Of a stretch of 64,000 nucleotides of DNA, positions 34,193 to 46,108 are shown in pieces. Where the stretch lies: the NCBI RefSeq assembly GCF_031755915.1, contig NC_083383.1, forward strand, positions 23,177,001 to 23,241,000. The letters are read 5' to 3'. The DNA is from Ziziphus jujuba. Taxonomy: Eukaryota > Streptophyta > Magnoliopsida > Rosales > Rhamnaceae. Position numbers and translations under genes: made by a program. The notes beneath the pieces are model-generated. The model was not told the DNA's origin and did not search any database. It saw only the letters and a program-made list of their open reading frames with translations. Each line of letters starts with the position of its first letter. Within the stretch, counting starts at the first letter, position 1.

Positions 34193-34790
34193 CAACTTCA
34201 AAATAAAACCTGCGCCCATATCTAACCTTGGCATCTTAATCTCCACAATCTTCTAACAACAATAAAAGAACCTAATGATTACAAACAATTGACTAAATGA
34301 ACAATAATCCAAGCCCTCAAAAATAAACTACCACCTATGATGTTTGCAAAACCCTTATCCAAATGGCCTGATAACTAGAAACACTAGTAACCAAATGAAC
34401 AATAATCTAGGCCCTCTAAAATAAACTACAACCCATGATATTTGCAAAATCCTTGTCCAAATGGGCTTGTACGTTAACACTGTCTCTGCGCCTATTTTAT
34501 TCCAAGTATATTGATAAGTTGTAAATGGTAACTTCCTCAAATAGCAAAATTTAATTGCCTCCCTAAATCGAACCATTTGTGCATTAGTTCTTTCCTTACC
34601 ACCAAGCTTTTTTCAATTAGCTTAAGATTTCTTTGAAATCCCCGATCACAAACCAACAATTGATTAACTCCAGCAACCTCCTTCAAAAGATCCCATGATA
34701 CACTAGCTTTAGGGTTTCCTAAAATCCTGTCAAACAAGAAAAGGCCTTTACCCGGATGATTAATAAGTGCATCCGTCTGCTTTTATAAAT
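34193..34790 (-). pseudogene. LINE remnant: endonuclease domain
   Basis: The minus strand encodes RILGNPKASVSWDLLKEVAG, then a GDF-EIL block (about 34640-34670; the plant LINE 'CGDFNEIL' of the apurinic endonuclease fold), then VRFREAIKFCYLRKLPFTTY and a TWNK segment, the usual specificity region. A tandem duplication of about 100 bp (about 34292-34370 and 34395-34470) and several stops break it. It is the 5'-most recognisable part of the LINE. Confidence 0.7.
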
Positions 34791-36480
34791 CCATGTTCTG
34801 TTTTTTACATGTTAATTTTAACCAAATCAATCAAATAATTTTTATTTTTTTTTAACTACAAAAGCAGTGTCGTGGAATCCACATTATTTTTCTTATATAT
34901 GATGTCTTTCTTTCTTTTTTTTTTTCCTCAACTCTTTTTTCTATTTTTGCTCAAACTTTTTTCATTCTTTTGTGATTTATTTAAGCATGTTTTATTATAT
35001 AATTCTATATATATATATATATATATATATTAAGTTATGTTTTTTGGATTGATATTAAGTTTGAAAAACTTTTTGAATTCCACCAAGATAATGCTAGATG
35101 CTGCTTTGAATTCAACAAATCATATGAAAATTATTTTAATACTCTTGTAAAATTGAAAATCTAAATTAAAAAATAAAAATAAAAAATAAAAAAATAAGGC
35201 AACAATTGCGAAAGATGCAATGGTATACAACAACACTTTTCAGCAAGTACTTTGAAAATCAACAATTTATATCAAAATAGCAAGACTTCTGAAAAAGGTT
35301 AGAAGGTCAGAGTAATTTATACTACCCTATTCGACGTTGAAACTCTTAGACCTTATAGTACCCTTTTTTTTTTTTTTTGTTTTATTTGGGAGATAGAAAA
35401 GTGTCATCCTTTCATGCCTTCTTGAAAGCATACCCCCATTTATCCACAACTCAAGCACATCAATACCAATATGCAGGACCATTGACCAACGCAGTTAGGT
35501 TTCTTCAAGTCTCAACTTTTAAGCATCTTCCGTACACTATAGAAATTTTCCGACAATAACCGTATAATCTATACATATAGACCGTCCCATTATCATTAGA
35601 TACATTGATGGAATTTGATGCGATATCAATATTCCGCAATATGACATTGATTTTTTTAATGGAATTCGATATGGATGTCGATATTCCATAATATAGAATG
35701 GATTTCTTCTATTACATATTGTGGAATGTTAACACTCATATCAAATTTCATTATGATATCTTTATGGTAGAATTTATATCTAATAAGTTTATGTATGATT
35801 TCGTTTCAATTGACCGAAGACAATTATATATATATATATATATATATCAACCATGAATATTTTTGTCATGCGAAAAATAATTTATGTTGGAATATGCCGA
35901 AGCATACCACATGGCGGGAGGAATTTTTGTTTTTAAGTTATTTTATTCTACCATTCAAAGACCCTCTTTGCCTATATCTGCTTTTCCACGCAACCATATC
36001 CAACCTGACATGTTTGTTTTTCAAAATCAAGTCATTTGGATCTTTTAGGATCTTTTGCAGACATAAGATTCTCCTTCCATTTCTATTCCAATTATGTACA
36101 CAAAATCCTCACATGTATTGCACATATAAGAACAGAGAAATGTCACCAAGTGTTAATTTAAGTACATAAGTGTTTCACTTCACACGTTAAAAACAAAATG
36201 ATTCAAAAACAAATTTGTTATACATTATATCAACTTAATCTTCACAGAAACTTTGAATTTGGTGGGTATTTAATCATCAAACAGAGCAAACAGTTTTGCT
36301 GACACATTAATTCATGGTTCTTCTGAGTTGAATTACTATTTCTATTGGGATTTGTCAATTTTTAAACCAGTAACTCATGGATATCTGATTCTAATATAAG
36401 TTGCATTATTATTTTCCCAAAAGTGATTCATTATTTTTATTTATATTTTATTAATAGTATGAACACTACAAAATCTATCT
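34791..36480. other. Intergenic, low complexity
   Basis: No gene is supported. It contains T-rich runs, (TA)n tracts at about 35005-35030 and 35827-35847, and the small foldback described separately. Short open frames at 35377-35559 and 35795-36169 have no recognisable domain, and the second begins in a (TA)n run. Confidence 0.45.
35608..35751. repeat. Small foldback repeat
   Basis: Two direct copies (35608-35643 and 35659-35694; ATGGAATTYGATRYG... ATATTCCRYAATAT) are followed by an inverted copy at 35714-35751 (ATTGTGGAATGTTAAC...CATATCAAATTTCAT). The transcript could form a stem-loop. It is probably a fragment of a MITE-type foldback element. Confidence 0.55.
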
Positions 36481-36501
36481 AGAAAAAATATTGAGGACCT
36501 G

Positions 36502-36607
36502 TACCACCCACTGCAAAGACAATTATTTGCCACAAATGCATGGACGTGGAGTAATACCACCCATTGCAAAGACAATTATTTGCCACAAACGCATGGACGT
36601 GGAGTAA
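36502..36607. repeat. 53-bp direct tandem duplication
   Basis: The unit starting TACCACCCACTGCAAAGAC occurs at 36502-36554 and 36555-36607, with only two differences, so the duplication is recent. There is no coding function. Confidence 0.9.
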
Positions 36608-36900
36608 TACTAGGATAGCTGGATGGAAATGTAGATATCATTTTATGAAATATGGGAAACAAGATAAAGCAAATAGGAGAGGGAGAGAGAGGCAGTGAGT
36701 GGCTTTACAGCAGTAGCTAGAAACCAAGAAAGAAAGTAGAAAAAATAGAAACAGAGGAAACTAAAATTTATAAATTAAATAAAAAAAATTGGATGGGCTT
36801 ATGTGTACCACTGAAGGACTGCAAATAAAACAGGCCCCTCCATAGTGTCCTCTTGTTGTGTCTGAGTCGTACGCACATGTGCAAAAGACATATAAAAGGA

Positions 36901-36933
<33 letters not shown>

Positions 36934-37230
36934 AATAAGATAATGATTTTCTTTTTTCATTTATGATTTATGATTCATGATGGCTAATGTTCTTTTGTAG
37001 AAGAACAAATGGAGGTCGGGTGAGTGTGTTTTTGTGGGGTTTAGAGGGTGGAGAACTGGTTTTGCAGAAGTACAGCTTCAATTTTTTGTCATCTGAGAAG
37101 CAGACAGGCAATAATGGCTGGATTTTGTTTCTTCAATTAGAAGCAGGGGACCCCCCTTTCTCTTATGTAGATACATTCTCTACTTCCAATTATTATCATT
37201 ATTTACCGCTTTCTCTGCATTCAAAATAAG

Positions 37231-37275
<45 letters not shown>

Positions 37276-37831
37276 TTCTTGTTTTCTTGCAAGTTTTACT
37301 TTTCAACACGGTATGTTCTGGTTATTGTTGTCCAAACAAAAAAGAAACAGGGTTTTGTGGATTTATATTAAATAGCTTTCAAAGTTCATGATTTTTGTGT
37401 AACTTAATTAAACATGAATTTTAAAAAAAAAAAAAGCTGGGGAAATATTTACTTGTTAGAGAGAGGAAAAAAAAAAAAAAAGAAGAAGAGAGATCAGAGA
37501 GAAAACAGGTATAATAGTCCTTTAACAAGTTGGTATTTGATGGCGAAGAAAATATTTTATGTCCAAGTAACTTTCAATTATTAAATTATTAAATGTAACA
37601 TAAACGGAATAATTAATAATTTTGTGATACATCATATATTTATATGGGTCCTATAAAAAAATTATTAAGTGTAGTCACTTGTTATATTATATCATCCATC
37701 TAACAATTTCATATAAAAGTTTTTCTTGATAAGGAGGGTTCATAAAGTAGATTTTTTTTTTTTATTCCCCCTTTTTGGAGAATAGAAAGAGGAGTAGATT
37801 GGTAGATGCTTGATTAGAAGCTATTAATTTA
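36608..37831. other. Intergenic with TATA-like box and microsatellites
   Basis: A TATAAAAGG-type box at about 36891-36899 precedes an 80-codon open frame at 36987-37229. No protein family is recognised and there is no clear splice or coding bias, so I do not call a gene; a non-coding transcript is possible. (TA)n occurs at about 36903-36931 and (CT)n at 37231-37271. Confidence 0.4.
37231..37271. repeat. (CT)n microsatellite
   Basis: About 20 uninterrupted CT units; likely polymorphic in length. Confidence 0.9.
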
Positions 37832-38230
37832 GAGCATCTTCAATTATAAATGTTTTTTGTCATTGGCATTTTCCAAATTTGATATTAGCATGAGACTTTC
37901 AATGATAAATATTATTAAAGTTAATGCTAAATTTTACTCTTAATACTTCAACAAAAATTGCTAAAAAATAACTGATAACAAATTTTAAATTTTATTAAAT
38001 TTTAATGAAACTCACTTTTGAATTATCTTTTGCTAATTAAATATAAAATAATGTTACTTACTTCATTTAATGAGATGGAGCCTACATACTTTATGAAAGT
38101 GGAGCCTAATGCCAAATTTAATCAATTGCAAATTTATTTAATATTGAGAAATTTTGCAATCCCATATTGAAGAAGCTAAAGAGAAGAAAAATACTATATT
38201 TTGATATTGGCATGCCAAAAGGAGATGCTC
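37832..38230. mobile_element. Tourist-like MITE (PIF/Harbinger type)
   Basis: A 399-bp AT-rich element flanked by TTA on both sides (37829-37831, 38231-38233). Terminal inverted repeats are GAGCATCTTC at the left and GGAGATGCTC at the right (one mismatch over 10), with a subterminal inverted TTGGCAT motif. The 3-bp TTA/TAA duplication is the hallmark of PIF/Harbinger elements. It has no open frame. Confidence 0.72.
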
Positions 38231-38233
38231 TTA

Positions 38234-39281
38234 TAAAAGCGCATTGCCAATATTTCTAAAAGTTTTTTTTTTACTAATATATATATATATATATTTATTT
38301 ATTTATGAAATTTTTGAAAAAACAGAAAAACTTTTTTAATTCTCTTGGCCTTTGTTTTTGAACTCTCACAATCCAGGAGTAGACTCTTAAATAGTTATGA
38401 TTTTAGTGAGAAAGTCATCAACAAAAAATTTAAAAAATATATATATATATTTGTTTCTCACACACTTTTCCTTTGCGTCGTCCGTTCAATTTCAGATATT
38501 ATTCTATGGACAGGGGATTCGTGCGCGTTAATAACAATGGACTTTTCCAAGAGGTTATTAGGCCTTATACGGCTTGAGACTTTTGATTGGCAGACATTTT
38601 CCAATTCTTGTTTTAAAATCTGAAAGGTCAAAAAAAAAATTATGATTTTTATTTTATATTATTATTTGTTAAATACGATTGGACTATTTTAAGCTTTGTC
38701 CAACCAAGTTTAAGCTATTGTACGAAACTTACAATATTATGATCAAATCCAGTTAGTCCGCCACATAAAGGAAAATTGTGGAAGTTAAAGAGGAAGAGCT
38801 ATTTAAGCTGGTGAAAAACAATGTAATAAGATAGAGCAGTGGTAGTTTTGGACCAAGTTTACAGGGCATATAATCTTGATTTTCCCTTTTAGGCAGTCAA
38901 GGTTGTTGCCTAATTTGGAAGGGAACGACAAGAAAGGTAGGCAGAGATATCCTTTTGCTTACGCTTCAAAACATCCGACAAATATCTCCCTCTTTCTCTC
39001 TCCCACATCGATAACAAACACAAAGTACCACTATGAAGAACTAATTATTCTTTTTGATGTATTTTTTATAAAAAAGTATTTCCATTTCCATTCTACTCAA
39101 CAATCATGTTATTCGTAATACATTTCAGGGAAAAAAAGAAAAAAGAGAATAAATAAATCTCTTTTTTTTTTTTTTTTTTTTCAATCAAAACATCACAAGA
39201 GCATGAAAAGGAAAAAAAAATGAGGAAATTAATAATGATAGTGATGATCATAATGATAGTGATGATCATACTCCTGATTAA
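38234..39281. other. Intergenic, downstream of the MATE gene
   Basis: No gene is recognised. Contents are (TA)n at about 38278-38294 and 38438-38450 and a T-rich run at 39161-39181. The MATE 3' untranslated region must lie at the right end, but I could not place a polyadenylation site with confidence. Confidence 0.4.
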
Positions 39282-41092
39282 TTAATGCACACTATGTTTA
39301 TCACATATGAGAGGGTCAGTTTCCTTCAAAACCTCCTCGTCTTTAATGCAGAGTACTTCTTCAAGATCACTTCCTTTCTTGTTTACTTCTTTGATATTAT
39401 CAGCCTCTGGTTTTGTTGAACATATTGGTAATGGTGGATTATTATTATTATTTTTAATGTTATTGTTATTGTTATTAGAGTTCTTCGTCAGCTCTTTCGC
39501 TCTCTGTAGTTGAACTATCCAATCCGTTTTACAAAGAACAACCACCATGAGCAAAGCACAGCAAGCTTGAGCAGCTAACAGTCCCAACCAAAGCCCTGCA
39601 AATCCCATTTTCAGTGCAAACCCCATGAAAACGGCAACCGGCATGCCGACCAAATAAAACGAACCCAAATTAATATTAGCACCGATGGTCGGCCTTGCGC
39701 TGCCTCTCAAAACCCCGCAACCGGTTGTCTGCGGGCAGTTACCGAGCTCGCAAAGACCGGCGATCGGCAAAGCTATGGCAGTGAGTTCCAATATCTCATC
39801 ATCGCTTGTAAAAAACCTCCCCCATTGATGCCTCATCAACGTGGCGAACAACATAGCAAACAGTCCCAAACCCACGGCGCAGAAAAGCGAAACGATCATC
39901 GAAATGCGAGCTTTCGACGGCCGGTTAGCTCCGAGCTCATTTCCGACCCTAGTCGAAACACCGAGGCTTAAAGAAGAAGGAAATACATAGACAAGAGAGG
40001 TTGTCTGAATAAGAATCCCCATGGAAGCAACTGTTGCTTTCGGATTCGCAAGGAGTCCACAAAGCATTATCATGATTTCGTACCACCACCATTCGAGACA
40101 AACAGAGATACATGTCGGAATCGAAAGCGCCAACAAAGAAGACCATTCTCTGACACAATCCATGCTAGGAGCAACCCAAGAATCCTTATAAACACCCGAG
40201 AAGTAAACGTAACCGAAAAGGAGAAGAAAAAGATGGAGATTAGTCCAAACCATGGCAATAGCAACACCGGCAGTACCCATTTTGAGGTTAACAACAAGAA
40301 GAAAATTCAAAGGCACATGAAGAATAACAGAGATTGCTGAACAATAGGTTACTGGTAATGTAATGCTTTGTGTTCTTAGATAGATTCTAAGTGGATGGAG
40401 AAGAGAGAGAAAGAAAAGGTCAGGGATAGAGAATAGTATAAAAGTATGTGCCATTGAAGATATTTCTTGGTCTTGACCACACCATAAGAGGATTCTTTCC
40501 ATGTTGAGCCACATGAAAGAGATGGGTATGGAAGTTGAAAGGAGAAGAAGAACCGTCCTTTGAAGTGTTAAGCCTAGAAGTTTCCATTGTTTGGCTCCAT
40601 ATGCTTGTCCACATATGGGTTCCATTCCCATGGCTAATCCTGAGATGACAGAGTAGCCGGTGATGTTTGCGAAACCGATCGAGAGGGAACCACCGGCGAG
40701 CTCGAGCTCCCCCAGATAACCGAGGAAAAGCATGGATATCATTGCTCTTGAATATAGTAGTAGCCCTGTTGCAGCTGTTGGTCCTGAAATCTTCCATATT
40801 GCTATGATTTCTTCCAAAGCCTGAAATAAAAAAAATAAAAAAATGTTTGGTTGATAAGTTATCTTACTGTTGATGCACTAAAAACTATATTATATATATA
40901 TATATGGAAAATGGATAAATGGTTTTTTTTTTTTTTTGGGGGGTTTATTTTTTTCACCTCAGAAGGAGTTGGCCATCTATGAAGTTGTTCATGATCATCA
41001 TCATCATCAGGATGAAAATCCATGGTTTTGTTTGGATTGGTTTTGTTGAAACAGAAAAATGAGGATGGAGATGAGGTTTTTGGCTTACACAT
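39282..41092 (-). CDS. DTX49-like: MATE family efflux transporter, DTX48-50-like
   Basis: Two exons, 41092-40958 and 40820-39282. The 137-bp intron has a GT donor after CCTTCTGAG and a TTTCAG acceptor, giving a 557-residue protein. MATE proteins (12 membrane segments) expel organic cations, hormones or xenobiotics in exchange for protons. Conserved pieces: ISGPTAATGLLLYSRAM at the start of the membrane part, GYLGELELAGGSLSIGFANI, MEPICGQAYGAK, the centre CLEWWWYEIMIMLCG, STRVGNELGAN, and CGVLRGSARPTIGANIN. The N-terminus MCKPKTSSPSSFFCF with an Asp run and RWPTPSE matches the exon 1 type of the DTX48-50 subgroup. The C-terminal tail has an Asn run (about residues 492-506) encoded by an AAT/AAC microsatellite and ends TDPLIC-KHSVH. 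Membrane location (plasma or endomembrane) cannot be told from sequence. The frame is intact. Family call is very secure; the exact orthologue is less so. Confidence 0.93.
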
Positions 41093-41281
41093 GGCTAAGA
41101 AAAACGAGAAGTTTGAGAAGAAGAAGAAAATATGTGAAAAAATAGTCGAAAATATACTCTCTGACTCTGTTTTATGTTTTCTGCGGTGAGTGTTTGAAGT
41201 TGGTGTGGTCGGTTTTTCTCTTTAAAATTTATTAAAATGCAAACAAGACGGGATTTGAAAGGCAGGGGTATTGAAGGGGTT

Positions 41282-41292
41282 GATATATATAC
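41282..41292 (-). promoter_or_regulatory. Possible TATA box of the MATE gene
   Basis: TATATATATCA on the minus strand, about 190 bp upstream of the start codon at 41092. The leader would be about 160 nt. Placement rests only on position and consensus; other (TA) tracts are common here. Confidence 0.3.
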
Positions 41293-41299
41293 ATGTTTG

Positions 41300-44200
41300 G
41301 ATGGGACCTACTTCATTTTTTTTTTGGTTGCTCTGGAAACGTGTCGATATCCCATGGAGAATTGCGAGCTGAAAGCTTAAAAAGGTTTTTCCCCAAAATG
41401 CTTTCACAAAAAGGGATTCAAACAAAATAAAATTTTGCAGGTGGAGGTTGGGGGGGGCCGACGCTCCATATCTCTCTATCTTTCGTTTCCACTGGCTTTA
41501 GAGGGTTTGGTTTTTTTCCCACTACTTAAAAATTGTTTGTGTTAAAAAATAATAAAAAAAAGATTAACACACATTTGGAGTGGAAACATTCTAATCAAAA
41601 GAAAGAGGTAGGGATTTTTATTTTTATTTTTTTAAAAGAAAGAGAGAGAGAGAGAGTTTTCACAGAAAAGTGATTGGTTGCTAAGAATATATTTTGTTTC
41701 TTTTTAACCCTGTGAAAGGGTAAACCTTTTTGATGGGAATGATCGAAATTGTGGACCTTTTTGGCATTTTCTTAGTAGTGGGTTTAAGTTGGTTGATGTA
41801 TAGATACATATATTATTATGACATATTTTACTTTCTGCTAGAAATGGATAATGTTTTAAACCTCATCCTTAGGGTTTTTTTTTTTTTTTTTCTGATTTTC
41901 CTCATACTAAAAAAGTTTTATCTTTTGGATGCCAAGTGGAAGAAAAATTCCCTCTCCTACTTGAGAAATGACAAGGGGGGAAGCATATAAAATGTTTGAT
42001 TCGGGCTTTGGCCGCTAAGTTTGTAGGCAGGGGAAAATGTTTGCATGTTAAAAGGCAGCCATGCATGTTCTCTATTTTCACACAACCCATGTGATAAAAA
42101 ACCAATTCCCACCATCAATCGCTTGTATCTTCACAAATTTCTACGTCAAAAGGCTATAGTGAGCAATGTCGTCCTGTTTATAATAGATATATGATATTTG
42201 ATTAGAATCTAAATTACATTTAATTAGATTTCACTATATATTCAATATAAATCTCATGTTAATCCTATCATAGAAAAATTATATATATAATATACATATA
42301 TATATATATATATATATGATGTGCTTGCATGCCTACCATAAACGGTGAACATGGTCAATCTCTCTGTTCAAAAATACAGTGTATGCAAGCCCACTATACA
42401 GAACTATGAACACAATATGGAATTTTATTTTATTGAGTGATGCAGTTTAGGATAAACTGTCCGATATTTTGTGGATTCTTTTATGCTTCACAAGACCTTA
42501 CCGGACGTGAGTCAGCCAACATAAGCTGCAATATGAGAATGCTACCATAAATATGTATATGTGTGTGTGTATATATATATATATATAACTTCGACTGGCT
42601 AGCTGCTCAATTTGGGAGCTGCACATATTTGTGTAAATATATATTCAGTTTCAGATCCATTTATGCTCTTTAAATTGGATGATCATGAATTAAATTAACA
42701 GAAAGTGTGAGAAAGGGGATCAGGTTTCATATTGGTTCTGAGGGTATCTATATGACACATAATATACAACTTGTGGTGTGGAGCTTTTGTTTCAGTTGGA
42801 AGTGGGGATGGACTAGATTTGTGATCCATATCTAGAGATTTGTTCATTTAAAATCACCTTATAATTAAATTAACCCAAACCAAAGTTCCTCGCTAGTGTC
42901 GCTTTGATTTGTCTACCTCTTTATTAGGACCAAGTTATGAAAATGGAAATGGAATTGTTCATTGCAGTAATTTGATATATTAAATATAAATATACTTGAT
43001 ATCACCTTTTAATTAAAAAGTTTAAACTTTTTAGAAATTGTAGGAACTTTAACATCATAGTATCGAAATCTTAGCTATGTATCTATCTAATCTTTGCATT
43101 AACAAGAATTGATAATGAAAGCTATAAAATATATGAAAGTGGGTTTTAGCAACAATATATTGCTTCAAAATGTCAAATCTCTTGGAGCTTTATATATAAT
43201 ATTTAGTGCAAAAACTTTATTTATTTATTTATTTATTTTTTGGTATATTAAAAAAATGTTGTTTTAGAAAGGTTATCTTCATGGGTATGTGGAGGTGGAG
43301 GTAGGTGTTGTAAAATGAATGGGACCACATTGGTGGGTTTTAATGGGGGATGACAGTAGAGATGGCTGTATGGAGAAGAGGCAGATGGAAGAAAGGGAAC
43401 ACTGAGAGACCAATTACGTGCTCCAATTACATCCATTTAATTTGTATCCCTTTTCCCACAACACTCTGATCACTGTCTCTCTGCAACAACTACAGCACTG
43501 CCAGTTTAGCCCCACCTTCACCACCCCAAAACCCCTAATAGGCACCTTAGCAAAAACCTTCCCAGTACTTCTACTTACAATACTTTTTCTTTTCTTTTCT
43601 TTTCCTTCGTTTTCCTTTCCTCTTCCCAAGCAACTTCAAAATCATCATCATCATCATATCAGTTTTCATTTTGTTTCCTTGTATGATATTTTTACATCCC
43701 TGAAACCCATAACCCCTTTTCCTTTCCCTCCCTCTGTTGTCAGAATTTTCATGTGTCTCTCTTCAATAAACACAGCCAACGGACAAAATTAAAAACATCA
43801 TCATGATCATCACCAAGGTTTTTTTTTTTTTTTTATATCAAAAAATAGAAATATTGACAAAATTAAGACATCCTTTAAGCAACCCTGTTTTCGAATTTCT
43901 TTTTAGCAGGGCATCTTAAATGGGGAAAGTGGGGTTCACCAGATGTAGATCCCCACCGGATTGTAGTAATAGGAAGTGACAAGTTCTAGGATCACATGGT
44001 GATGCATTGCACTTGCACCATAATATCATTCACAATTAAATCATTTCACAAAAACACCAATTTGTTCTGATGCTGCAGAAAATATTATATATATATATAT
44101 ATATATATAATATGTTAAAGAATTCTCAAATTAGGACTATCGTAGTAATTTTTAATTGGAACTTTTTATCAGCTTCTAAACTGCTTTAAAAATTAAAATT

Positions 44201-45474
44201 GAATATGTATTAATGGTTCATTTAAATTAATAATGCTTTTATTTTTTAGAATTGCACTGTCAATTGTACAATTAAGCGATACATATTTAAATTTCAACTT
44301 AAATAATTTAAGAACTGATAAAATAAATTTCAATTGTAAATCAGTTCAAGTGTCCCAAAAGTGTTTCACTGAACCAAATATATACTTTAATATTTTAATT
44401 TTTAAAGGAATTTAAAACTCAATAAAAAAGAATTGATGGAGGTCCCAATAAAAACGAAAATGAATATATGTTTATATTAATTTGCTTGGCATCATTTTTA
44501 TTTTTTAATTATTTATTTATTTATTATTATTATTATTATTTGTGAATAGGATTGCATAATTTCCTTGGCATCGTAACAGAACTCAAATATGCAATACCAA
44601 TGCAAATTTTGGGAAAAAGGATTTGCAATTGACAAGACCTACTGGAATTTTCTCACAATTAATATAAAGATTATATTCCCCTAGAAAATCGAACATATTC
44701 CATCGGATTCTATCCCTCTCTCGCATTAATGCTTGTTTATTTATTTACTTTGCCCCTCCTTTTCCATCAAAAATAGAAGGCTGATATGCTTTTCATCAAG
44801 AACAAATTATCCTAAGAAAACAAGCATCGTCTACGCACTTTACATGTCTCAAATGGGTTGTTGTTGGTATTTTCATTCTCGTAAAAAAGAAAGCTTCCAA
44901 CATTCCCATTACATTCCCTCTCTTTCTATTGCTATGTACAAAGCATGCAAGTAGGAAAGTATTACCCTCTTTTTTTCTTTTCTTTTAAGATTTGAACGGT
45001 ATAGACTTGTTTGGCACAACACACTATTTTTTCATCCTGCATTGCTGCAGAATCCGACCAGAAGTTCGAATAAACTGCCCCCTGCAATTCCCAATGCAAT
45101 AAAGGACAAAATTGTAACTATAATTTTAGTTAAAACAAATATACATATTTTTTTGAAATTATAACATTATATGAAAATATGTTAATGGCATTATACTTGG
45201 CTATTAAGAAACAATAATATACTATTTTCTATATGTTGTATACATCACTGTATATATATACTTCCTAATCAATTCAACATACAGAGAGTTTATATGTATT
45301 AGAAATATGTTCCAATGTCACATTGGAAATCCTGTTAACATATCATGTGTCAAGTGAGCCATTGAAATAAAATAATTTAAAACTAAAAACAATGGCAACT
45401 AACAAACTGCTTGTTACGTCATATGGCTTCCAACATAGGGTTGGAATATATTCGCAATATTATTGAAATTGAGA

Positions 45475-45518
<44 letters not shown>

Positions 45519-45800
45519 ATGTATAATTTTACTATTCCAGCTTCCATCCTCAAATTATGGTGCATAACACATTTCTTTTCCTATATGCTACGTCTATGCT
45601 ATAATGAGTCTATACAATGATGAATGACTGACACTCACAAAATCGCAACTAGGTGTGGACCATAAAAAAATCCACATTTATTTTTATAAATTTTTTTATA
45701 CATCTATTATACAAAGGATAGGCCTACGTAACATAGTACCCTCATAATATAGTCATCCATTGTCACCTACAATACAATCGCATACTATAGCAAAACCTTA

Positions 45801-45832
<32 letters not shown>

Positions 45833-46077
45833 ATTGTAAGAGATCTATCGAGAGGAACCGTAGAAAGCAGTCATCTACAACCATTAGATCATAAAAAACA
45901 TACAAATCTAACAATTATGGATGTTATTCCTTCACAAGTCTCTTACCATGTCGTTTTTGTATTTATATATACATAAATATATGTGTGTATGTGTGTGTGT
46001 GTGTAAATACATATATATATATATAAATATATATATATAAATGCTATTATGGAGGAAATCACCCATGTGTGAGTGTG

Positions 46078-46108
<31 letters not shown>

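Noticed and set aside
36987..37229. 80-codon open frame downstream of a TATA-like box
   Set aside because: No recognisable domain, no homologue I can name, and it is followed by a (CT)n tract. Not enough for a gene call.
40815..40820. MATE gene as a single exon starting at 40817
   Set aside because: The codon there is TTG, immediately after a clear splice acceptor (TTTCAG). An upstream exon 41092-40958 with a good donor supplies the conserved N-terminus in frame.
43414..43792. Overlapping opposite-strand open frames at 43414-43629 and 43418-43792
   Set aside because: Low-complexity composition (Pro/Phe/His-rich on one strand, Lys/Gly-rich on the other) and no family match. A UTR or non-coding RNA is as likely.
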